The notes beneath the pieces were generated by a model that did not search any database, was not told where the DNA came from, and saw only the letters and a list, made by a program, of their open reading frames with translations. Of a stretch of 64,000 bases of DNA, positions 36,449 through 45,625 are shown piece after piece (within the stretch, counting starts at the first letter, position 1; the number at the start of each line of letters is the position of its first letter). The position numbers and the translations under genes are program-made. The DNA lies in the NCBI GenBank assembly GCA_015179045.1, contig WHUZ01000008.1, forward strand, positions 992,001 to 1,056,000. Direction: 5' to 3'. The DNA is from Kalaharituber pfeilii (Eukaryota; Ascomycota; Pezizomycetes; Pezizales; Pezizaceae).

Positions 36449-37187
36449 TTAGACCAGCAAGAACTTCAATCCAACAGCAACGCCGAGGCCGCAGCCCCAA
36501 TAGCCCGGAGTGAACCTAGGTCCAGCGTTCTGACCGCTAGGACCCTCGAGGTCGGTGACATTTGCACAGGCATAGCGCTTGCCATCGGCGAGATGAACAA
36601 CGATTGAGCGGTTGCCAATAAATGCACCAGGACCCTCTTCCAATGTGATGTATTTATCGATATAGCTGGTGGTATATGTGCCTACAGTCACTGTTAGAAA
36701 TTCGGAACTCGAACCCACGGAATAGTATATAAGGGTTGAGCCTACCATTTGCAATATCTGCTGGAATTTTTCCGTGCTTCCCTGCAAGGTCACCAACCTC
36801 ACATGACTGTGGACGCTTGGGGTCGCAAGGAACCTTCTGCCCTCTGATGAAAGGGTCCAAATGAGCCTTAGTGCCAGTGCAATTTCCATCAGATGGAACC
36901 GGTTGGTCATGGACGTGGTAGGTGAACGGACCACCCTCCGTAGGGAACCCTCTCATGGCAACCTCTACACGGACCCCTTCCTTGGTGGGGTAGAACTTGA
37001 GTCCTCCGCTGAGTTTCGTTCCGGAGAAATCGGCCCAGTATGCAGGTCCTGAGGGGTCCTCGGTGTTTACTTTGGCATCTCCGAGAGCTCCAGTGGTGTC
37101 TTCGGGTTTGCCAGTCTCTGGGGCTTGTGCGAACACGTAGCTGGAGAAAAGAAGAGTAGCAACAACTGACTTGGTGATGAGCTGCAT
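36449..37187 (-). CDS. Secreted Cu-only superoxide dismutase
   Basis: Two exons, 37187-36746 and 36681-36449, with a 64-bp intron (GTAGGC...TGTAG, branch TTTCTAAC) give 224 aa. MQLITKSVVATLLFSSYVFA is a signal peptide. Copper-site histidines are seen in TYHVHDQPVP, KAHLDPF and SIVVHLADGKRYACANV, and cysteines in DGNCTGTKAH and CANV can form the core disulfide. The segment RPQSCEVGDLAGKHGKIP has the Glu-Val-Gly-Asp-Leu signature of fungal extracellular Cu-only SODs (SOD5-like); the zinc-loop histidines of Cu/Zn SOD are not seen. It would convert superoxide to peroxide outside the cell. The C-terminus (GCGLGVAVGLKFLLV) is hydrophobic and may act as a GPI signal, though no Ser/Thr-rich spacer precedes it. 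Confidence 0.87.
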
Positions 37188-38299
37188 AATGGTTGATGTT
37201 GATACTAGTTGAGTATATTAAAATGAATTAATGCGAGCTTGAAATGCGAGGAATTGAGAAGTAATTTTCAACGAGGAGGTTGCGGGGCGGTGATAAAGGA
37301 CTTTTATCTTCAGCGAGTTGCAGGAGTGGCAAGCTGGTTGGGGAAGGGGGGGGTGGGGGGGGTGGGGGGGGCTGAATAGGAGAGTGGTTGGTACGGATGT
37401 CTGTCTTGCTTCTTGCTAACGGCCAAGCAGAGCACAGGATTGGGGGTTGGTTGGATGGGTGGGGAGAGCGGGAAACGAGCGGACCCGAAGACGATCTTAT
37501 ATCGGGCAGTGCGGAGGAGGGGGCCCAGGGTCGGTGGGAAAAGAGTGTTCAGCCAGGAATGGGCGAATGAATGGCTGGAGGGCGCTGCATTCAATTTCGC
37601 ACACCACCCTGGCACGCCTCTGTCAATCCCTTCCCTCTGATGCGGCACGCTCGCTCCCTGCCCAGATTACTACCCCCTTCAACCGCCCCTCACATCATCT
37701 TCTCACCGCGCACGCTAACGCCGCTGAGCGCCGAGAGCAGGCTCACCATCGCCGCCTTCGGGGCCAGTGTCCCCCCCCCCCCGAGCGGCCAGGAATCATC
37801 GCGCGAGAGGGGGCAGTCTATGCTATACCGCGCCCCGCAGGTAGCCTCATCCCGACAGTGCCAGCTCAAATGGCCACGGCTGCCCGCTGCTTAGGCCGCC
37901 TCTGGCATGTGCTGCTAACTTCAGCAAGCTGAACAACAATACTTGCTCGTCTTACCTGTCTCTGCCCTCACGCTGTGAGCACCCCTCACTCCGCGCGCAG
38001 TGAGCATACACCGCCGAACGTGCCATTCGTTCGCTACCGCTCTATGCCTAGCCCTTCTGCTTGCATAGTCCTCAGCCCCATGCTTGTTCCACAGTATGTA
38101 GGGCTACTTTTGATGTGCCCCCAGTTCCAGCAAGTCGGAAAGAAAGCTGACCTCAGCTCACCGCGGCCACGTGACTGTCAAGAAAAGTTGCTACAGCAGT
38201 CAAATAGTGATGCGACGGTATCGGCTTCAATCGAGGCCCATCAAAACGCTATGTAGGCAATACCCAGTGTATCAATCGAGACAAGGCGCCACTTTGCTG
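37188..38299. other. Intergenic, no gene seen
   Basis: Upstream side of the SOD gene. G-rich tracts lie at 37345-37372 and a C run at 37770-37781. Several overlapping frames of about 100-160 codons at 37310-37932 are open on both strands because of GC-rich composition and show no family signal. Confidence 0.5.
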
Positions 38300-38968
38300 T
38301 CAGGGGCTCACTTGTCGCCCAAAAAAGCAGCATGCAAAGCCTTCCACGTATTGCAGGAGAGGTACTAGTATGTGCCGTATGTACGAACAACTCATGTCAG
38401 AATCACCCAAATAAAGTGGAACCGCCTCTAGCTCCTCTATCAAGGAACAAAGGCTTATCGTCTGGAAGGGTCTGAAACTGGATCGTGCGTGTACGTATTG
38501 CGCAGTTGGAAAGTCCTTTGAATACTCTAAGAATTCAAACGTACTCTCTTCCAGTGAGCTAGAGCCCCTGTTGCGCCTCTCGCGTTCAGGGTCCTTCTTG
38601 GTCCCTGATTGTATGGCGTTACTAATATTAGACGCCAAGAATAGCGTGCATCGCCACAAACGGTCATTAATGAACACGGCCACAGGGGGATCAAAACAGT
38701 ATCTTAACTCATTCAAAGAAACATGACCTAAGCAAAGAAAAAGAAAAAAAAAAAACAGACGAAAGTGCTTACATGTATCGCCTCTTTTGGTGGTTTGGTA
38801 TTGTTCCTTTGACAATAAATTCTCGGCTACTTGGCTTTCTGTTATCAATATAGACGCGCTATCGACGCACCAATTGCCCAAAGTGACTGGGGCAATGGCG
38901 GCAAAATTGGTGTGCTGCGGCCCTTCTCTGGCATACTGTAGTACTGGGTACCTAGACATGGGCAGCAC
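38300..38968 (-). CDS. Orphan hypothetical protein, probably one 45-bp intron
   Basis: An open frame of 222 codons. It contains a convincing intron, 38728-38772 (GTAAGC, long pyrimidine tract, TTTGCTTAG), whose removal keeps the frame and deletes an otherwise unlikely poly-Phe/Leu stretch, leaving ...KRGDTCHVSLNELRYCF and about 207 aa. The protein has scattered cysteines, an acidic/basic centre (KKDPERERRNRGSSSLEES) and no signal peptide or clear membrane helix after splicing. I do not recognise a family. It lies next to repeat-rich DNA, so it could be a lineage-specific gene or a transposon relic. The ATG at 38968 is the first in frame. Confidence 0.4.
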   Translation of the reverse strand: MLPMSRYPVLQYAREGPQHTNFAAIAPVTLGNWCVDSASILITESQVAENLLSKEQYQTTKRGDTCKHFRLFFFFLFLCLGHVSLNELRYCFDPPVAVFINDRLWRCTLFLASNISNAIQSGTKKDPERERRNRGSSSLEESTFEFLEYSKDFPTAQYVHARSSFRPFQTISLCSLIEELEAVPLYLGDSDMSCSYIRHILVPLLQYVEGFACCFFGRQVSP

Positions 38969-39062
38969 TGTCTTGAAGTTTTCATAGCCATGGGAAAAAA
39001 TTGCAATAATCCGGAGGTTTCTTATATTGATTGGTTGTAGGAGGTCAGGACCGGTTCTCCAC

Positions 39063-39109
39063 TGTTCTCATGCCCAGACTACTACAGTGCCCGTCTGGGT
39101 ACGAGAACA
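39063..39109. mobile_element. Tiny inverted-repeat element, family D, copy 2, perfect 9-bp target duplication
   Basis: A 47-bp element beginning TGTTCTCATGCCCAGACTA and ending CCGTCTGGGTACGAGAACA. It is flanked by GTTCTCCAC on both sides (39054-39062 and 39110-39118), a perfect 9-bp direct repeat. A third, more diverged relative lies at about 35752-35815. Confidence 0.7.
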
Positions 39110-40838
39110 GTTCTCCACTATTTTCCTGGTATTCGCTGACAGTGATTGCGGATGGACTGTAACTGATGGAGCTCAATGGTAGGAGACTAGATGAACAATT
39201 CTCCTATGAATCCTGGGTCTATAACCTTTCTTTTCGTTAAAAGATTTTAGGTATCCTTACGAGATTTTAGGTATCACGAACTAAGCTCTGCAATCTCCCG
39301 AAATGTCGTTTCAAACAGATTACTAGTACCACTTTGCAATCTCAATGACAAATACTGTGAGCCTGACATGGAGGGTTTATGTATGAGTGATCTTGGCTAA
39401 CCATGTTGCACGAAAATTATTCCCAGTATCTAAATGACCCTTGTATAATATATCATGTTAACTTCACTAAACTCCTCATTGATCACGAATAAGCGAAGGA
39501 GGGCAACCAGATTAATGCGGAAGGCAACCAAAGCTTTTTTACTGTACAAGGTAACGTTTGTCCTTCCTATCACAAATGAGTCTTAGTTTTGTGGAAAAAG
39601 GCTGTTATACTCTATTCTAAAGTATTATTGCTGTCAATGCGCACTGGATCCGCTGTGGTTGATAACAATTACATTGGGTAAATTCCCAGTTGCAAGAAGA
39701 AGCTGCTTTTCATGTCTTAACGCCGACATATGTGGTTTTGGCTCCTTAAACATACAAACTCCAGTGTCTTCAAATATCACACTGCACCGCCCTTAATCTT
39801 GTTTGAGTTGCTCTTCGTTCATTTTGTCCTTACATATGCTTCCGCAACTATGATGCTCCAGTATTTGAGATGTCTAATCTCCGCAATACACTAACTGATG
39901 GCCAGCGGTCACGTTGTAGCCTTTACTTAGCATATGATCCTAGGGATCAGTATCAACTCACCTCTAGAGTTGAGTGGTTATATTACTTCATCGTAAGGAA
40001 AAAAAAATTAGGCTGATAGGTTAGCTTGCGTTACGTTCTCAGTCTTAGCTGTAGCTATTGCGGCACGGGCACAAGACTAAGATATTGCCTTTCTAGAAGG
40101 ATTGCAAGTAGGTCTACGGCACGGTATGTAGCTTAGCAATTACAGGGTATCGGACCAGCATATTCTAACCAATTCCGGTTCTGTTTTCTGATCATGAAAG
40201 TTCTTTGTTTTTCTGGGCGTGCGCCGAACGTTCCATGACCTGTTCAGATACAGGTGACCCCGGCTATAGTGAAACTCCTTATACTGAAATCCTGGCTATA
40301 GTCGAGGAATGGGTGAGATCGTTTGTGCACGCAGCTAACGCGCCCTGGCTATTGTGAAAAGAAGTGCTATAGTGAAAGTGACGTAGTCTCGTAAGCAGAA
40401 AGTGACGGACTTTTCAGGACTAATTAATTCAGCAACAGCTAAAGTCTACTTGCTATAGTCTCGTAACCAGCTTGCTATAGTGAAATATCGAGGGCGTGGC
40501 CTCAGTGCTGCCTTATGTAATAGGCTTAACAGAGTTGTGATTTAATTCAAGATATCTCGATACAAAAAAAAGAAAAATTTTTTTAGTGTATCTGACTGCT
40601 TCAATATCATAGACATTGAAGATAATGCCATTGGCTTGCCATTGGGTTTAGGAAATAACTTGCAGAAGTCTTCTGAAGTCATTTGATCTCCTGGGTGCTG
40701 TCCCGCTTCCTGGGCATTGACATATACGCTCCTAGGTCAGGAAATAGCTTGATGAATTCTACTGTTGATACGTAAAGGCGAAAATTCTATAGTCTCATAC
40801 CAAGCCCCTAGGGCACTCTACGAGCGCAAAAATTCTAA

Positions 40839-41668
40839 GGCCCTGTTTGGTTGACCACGTATAGCCGAAATTTCAAGTGGAAACTACGGCAAACCAAACA
40901 ATTTCTACATTTCGCTAGGTCGTTTCGCACGAAAACTAAACTGTGAGTTTCCGCCCGCAAAAATTGGAACTGTGCAACAGAGGTGAGTATATAGCCATGT
41001 ATCATTTCACTTGGTATAGCAAACTGCCTTACACTATTGCATCGCATCATGATATTGACATTGCATTGCACCACTATTATGGCAGAACTCAACCCTCACA
41101 ATATGCCCTGCCATAGCGAACAGCTGCACGTGGGGTCACGTGACAAAAAAACCAAAAAAAAAAAAAACCCCTCACAATATCCTCACTCTGGACCTATTAT
41201 TGGAATAGAAATAACAGAGTAGATGCTGTTATTGTACAACAAGACTCCTATGTGGACATCAGCATTGCAAGGAAATGTGTACTTACAGGAGGTTTATTTT
41301 TCAGCAAACCCGCGGTGTCCTTTCGAGGTCCACTTTGCTTGTACTGACATTTTGGGTAGGCTGATTCAGTGCTATAACAGAAGGCATAGACAGTGATAGT
41401 GATAGCTCTAGTAGCTTGAGACTCGGAATGCAATAGCTGCAATTGACAGGTTTGACATTGGTGGCCGCAGGATCCTTTTCTTTTTTGCACAATGAGAATG
41501 TAGCAAACAAACCTTGAAGTTGCCGATTTTTTTTTGCACTGTATATCTGTAGGTACGTAGTCAAATTGTAGCAAACACTGCACCTCTTACGTCGTACCCC
41601 GCCTTGGCCATTCAAATTGATGCTAGGTCTAAACTATCTGATACGACCTACTGCAACCAAACAGGGCC
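40839..41668. mobile_element. 830-bp element with GGCCCTGTTTGGTTG terminal inverted repeats
   Basis: GGCCCTGTTTGGTTG at 40839-40853 is repeated inverted and perfectly at 41654-41668. Ends of this kind are seen in PIF/Harbinger- and hAT-type nonautonomous elements. The flanks (CTAA left, AAAC right) do not give a clean duplication; a three-base TAA-like one is possible. No transposase motif is readable inside; a cysteine-containing frame on the minus strand (41248-41583) is unrecognised. Confidence 0.6.
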
Positions 41669-42022
41669 AAACGTTGCAATAATGGAGCCTAAAACACATC
41701 GTCTGGCGGAGTGACTCTCAACTCCGTGTTCTAATCAATTGTCATTCATCTTATTTGCGACATCTCACAGCCAAAGCGGCCCTGTCACCGATTCCGGTTG
41801 TTGTAGACTTTAAACTGGTACAATTGATGGCAGTATTTGATCTCCTGTTTCAAGATAGAGTTACACTGGTATCGGATAGCCAGACCAATCGGATAGCTCG
41901 AAACTAGTGGGCTGAAAATTGGTGACTGCATTAAATTGGCCACGACCTGGTGCCACATCTTGGCAGGTCCCTCAGCACGACTCCGGATCCAGGACTAGGT
42001 AGATTATACAGAGACGAACTTA

Positions 42023-43413
42023 CAGTCCGACCTTGCTATAATGAACCCCGCTATAGTGAAAACCTTGCTATTACAGTCTACCGGTACCCTTGCTATAACG
42101 AAAACCAAAAATCTGGCACTTTTTTTTCGTTATAGCAAGGTTTCGTTATAGAATATTGTGGCAAGATTAGTCATGTCCTTGGCAGCTGAATTTAGAAGTC
42201 CGAGTACCTAAGGAATATATGGCAACAGATTTTAACTCTGTGATTTTCCTCCTTATGGAAAATAACCGGAGTAGGAAAAAATGAGAGTACAAAATTGAGA
42301 GTACAGAAGTATTGATCAGGTACTATGCAGATGCAAAAATCAATCATGTTGTTGAAGCAAAATTACCTACAAAGCCGAACCTCAGGTTAGAAAAGCAGCA
42401 ACTATGCAAAAAGAAGACTGGAGCTGCAAAAACCCTAGACGCAGTTCGAAAGCATTTCACAATGAATCTGGTACAATCCCTTTTTTGTGGAATTGGGCCA
42501 AAACTAACTAGAGAGTTTCTAGTTGTGCAATTCGGTGGTTCTTGATTGGTCATGCATTCCACTAGCCATTTTTCGTTATAGCAAGAATTATTTGTATGTA
42601 GACAGAAATAACTTTCACTCAATCTAATTTTCGTTTCGTTATATGGTGGATTTTCGTTATAGCAAGAGGAGTTTGAGTGCGAACGGAATAATGGCTCCGT
42701 TCAATTTTCGGTATAGCAAGGTTTTCGCTATAGCGAGTTTCGTTATAGCAAGGGTAGACTGTATGAATACACCGTGCTCTTGGATTTCCATTCCCATGCA
42801 ATTTGACCTTGCTATAATGAAATCGCACCAAATAGTGTAATGAAAAAAATACTCTAGGAAGTTATTTTTATCTACATACAAATTGTTCTTGCTATAATGA
42901 AAAGTAGCTGATGATATCCATTGAAACCCCCTGCCACTGTCTTGCCTCCTGCGCACCAGAAATTCCCGAGCAGCCCAGCAAATAGCAACTATGTCACCAA
43001 GTGCTAGAGTTGGTTTGTGAGTATCTGTTCCTTCCGGGTATGTTGTTGATATGAATGTTTACCGTTTGCTAGTAGACATCTTCACTGTTGGTGTCCTGAT
43101 GACGAATCTCAATCTACTGCTAATTTACTTCTAATTTATATTCTTCTCCCACTACCACTGCTCCTTACATTTTTATTTCCATTCCTATTCATCACTACCA
43201 CCACTGTCCCATTCAAATTGATTTCTTGACGTAGCTATTTCCATTACTAGTAAGTCAGTACAGAGGTTAATTAGTATTGAAAGTGGTTCAAGACTCCGAA
43301 CTCAGCTGCCAAGACTATATGACTAATTTGCCACAGTTTTCTATACTGAAAACCTTGCTATAGTGAAAACAAAGGGCCAAATTTTGCATGTTCATTATAG
43401 CAAGGTTGGACTG
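42023..43413. mobile_element. 1.4-kb Tc1/mariner-type (pogo-like) nonautonomous element, outer
   Basis: The left end CAGTCCGACCTTGCTATAAT and the right end ATTATAGCAAGGTTGGACTG are inverted copies differing at one position, and TA flanks both ends (42021-42022 and 43414-43415). Subterminal repeats of GCTATAGTGAAAACC occur inside each end. No intact transposase is present. A second element (42074-42761) lies inside its left part. Confidence 0.75.
42074..42761. mobile_element. 0.7-kb Tc1/mariner-type element nested in the outer element
   Basis: It begins CAGTCTACC and CCCTTGCTATAACGAAA and ends TTTCGTTATAGCAAGGGTAGACTG, i.e. inverted ends of the same kind as the host element but a different subfamily, with TA on both sides (42072-42073 and 42762-42763). 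It carries multiple internal TTTCGTTATAGCAAG copies. A 77-codon open frame at 42312-42545 has no transposase motif. Confidence 0.7.
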
Positions 43414-43421
43414 TATATATA

Positions 43422-43512
43422 CAGCGACCTGTAAAAAGTCTTGGGGATTAGTAGATATTGGGGTAAAGTGAATCATGCAAGCCTAATCCTCAAGACTTTT
43501 GATGGGTCACTG
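43422..43512. mobile_element. Short inverted-repeat element, family A, copy 3
   Basis: A 91-bp element that starts CAGCGACCTGTAAAAAGTCT and ends AGACTTTTGATGGGTCACTG, flanked by TA on both sides (43420-43421, 43513-43514). It sits 8 bp after the end of the 1.4-kb element. Confidence 0.8.
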
Positions 43513-44283
43513 TATAAAGCGCATGCTCGCAGGTTAATGCTGCATAAAGAATGTGAGTGGGCGCAAAATCACGCCGTGTTGAGTTGAAGTTAGTTGCTTC
43601 TGACTGTCATATGTCCCCGACTGAGCTTATAACTTTCGTTAAATGATTAATACCAGCAGTCTCACATACCAGGATCATCATCTTCTGAGTCTTCGAAGTA
43701 TCAAATTTCGTCGTCTAATGTGATTATGTGCTCTGAAGTTGTTCTCAATATTTCCGACAACCCCGGCTTTCCTGCTCTATGGCATGCACTGCCATGGCAA
43801 GTGGGGTTACGTGGTATAAAAAACAAAACAAAAAAACAAGCTATATGGCATCAGTTTCACATTTATTGCAAATACCATGCCGAACTGTGTTACTAGCATT
43901 TCAATAGCATACCATTTGGTGAAGTTCCTGTGGAAAAAGACTGCGATAATGTCTATTGATTGGATATTTTTATAATTGCCTTGTATAGTTCCATCAGGCT
44001 CACATTTAGGGAGATACAGGTTCAGTTTTAAAGCACTCTCGGGTTCTCCAATGGCCCATTGGATTAACAAGGTGGGGGATATCACCAGCAACCATGTTAG
44101 AAGCAGTCATTGAGCGGAAAGGGGTGTGCTCTTTGCTTTCTATATTCGTCCTCAGATCAGTTTTGTTTGTGTGTTAAAAGCCATAGCTAGACCATCAAAT
44201 CAAGATGTGGATTGCTTCAGAGGCACCTTTGTCCCCTTGTTATTACTCCCACTAAGAATATTTAGAAGCCAATTCTCTAAGGC

Positions 44284-44823
44284 TTACAGCTTCTGCCATT
44301 GTTCATAGCTCAGTCGACCCTTAGTAAAATCAAGCCGGATCCGCTCCAGTTGCAGTTGGCTACAGTTCTGTGTATGAACACAATGCTGGTGCTGCCCAGC
44401 ATCAAACTCGGCCCTGAGCCACTTCATAGATCCCATGAGTCGGGCATGTGTCCTAAGATGCGGGTTCGCCAGTGATAGGCTCGCCATAAAAATGGCATTG
44501 GTACGTTCATAAACACATCAGCTTGGTGCAGCTGATCAGCATTACTTCGTTTGAGACGCGTAATCCTATTGTACTCTAATAAGCAGTAGTTAACTTCGGG
44601 ATGCAAAGTTAAGTTATTCGAGAATGGTGGAAGATTGTGCTGTTGGAGTAGATACTTGATTGAAGCGCTGGGATAGTCTCGGGCGCTGTGGGCCGGGAGT
44701 CCAAGTAAGATACTCTTCAAATGGACTGACCTTTGGGGCCCTTAGTGCCTGGGTGCGACACACCTTGGTGTGGCCTTTGAAGCAGCCAGCAGCCACGCAC
44801 CGATTATTCAAATTTGGATCCAT
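44284..44823 (-). pseudogene. Decayed coding remnant of unknown family
   Basis: Three consecutive minus-strand frames read protein-like sequence in order: a segment starting MDPNLNNRCVAAGCFKGHTK, then one with YLLQQHNLPPFSNNLTLHPE and VNYCLLEYNRITRLK, then SLANPHLRTHARLMGSMKWL and LQLERIRLDFTKGRLSYEQW. Frame changes and stops separate them. Composition and continuity suggest a broken gene, possibly of a transposon or a lineage-specific family; I do not recognise it. Confidence 0.35.
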
Positions 44824-45625
44824 TTTGTGGTGCCCATGCTGTGACTATCCTGTTAAATGAATGGTCTCCTATCTTGCAAGACTTGACCACAGCCCTACGT
44901 ACTCAGGAGATTGATTTAGTTGACTTTCCGACTTTCATGATTTGAATGTTGAATCCTTGTAGTACAGCTGACTTCTAGTGACTCAAGCAGGCCAGGTACC
45001 AGAAAGTTCGGTCTTGAACCAAGATTGTAGGCATGGCCAGGCTCTTAGTCTGGTAAACTGGGCGCCTTGTAGTCTCGTAACCTGACTAGGCGCCTTGTAC
45101 TCTTAAGAAAGGTTCAGTGGCCCGTTCGAAATGCTTAGCCTTGTCTTAAGCGTGCCCTGGCGGCACCCTCCCGAGCTCGCGAGTTCTTGGCAATATTGAT
45201 TCACGCAAACAGTCTCACTTTCACAGACATTCTTGTGATCAATCGACCTTACACTCGCACACCCAGGCATTTCTTTACGGCACTAGGTATTTCTCAGAAA
45301 AGTCCTGAATTCAGAGCTTTCATACGCACGTACCTACCCTTGCACAATCTACGATAGATACGGTGGCCTTATCAACAAAGATTGAGGGCTTATGAAGTAT
45401 GTAACTGCTTGAATATCGACACTTAACAGCACCACTTGAATTAAGTACTAACGTGGATACCAGCAGGCCGGACTTTGGAGTCGTTTGCCCGGAAGTGACT
45501 TTACCGTCAAACACACATCATCTTGGACAACGGCCGTGCTTCCAAGGGCATTGTGTTATAGCATCTGGTGCCCCAATTGCAATTGGATTTGGAGGCCGTA
45601 AGATCAGGGGAAATCAACAGAAGCC

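Larger units (their letters stand above)
38969..45625. other. Repeat-rich, gene-poor region
   Basis: No intact gene is supported. The section contains the elements at 39063, 40839, 42023/42074 and 43422 listed separately. Further terminal-repeat-like scraps with GGCTATAGTGAAA occur at 40255-40500 without a resolvable partner end. The motif agtctcgtaa(c/g)cag recurs (40385, 40460, 45070) and may mark another old family. Confidence 0.6.

Noticed and set aside
36694..36712. tRNA-like B-box motif (GGTTCGAGTTC on the minus strand)
   Set aside because: It lies in the SOD intron with no cloverleaf or A box around it.
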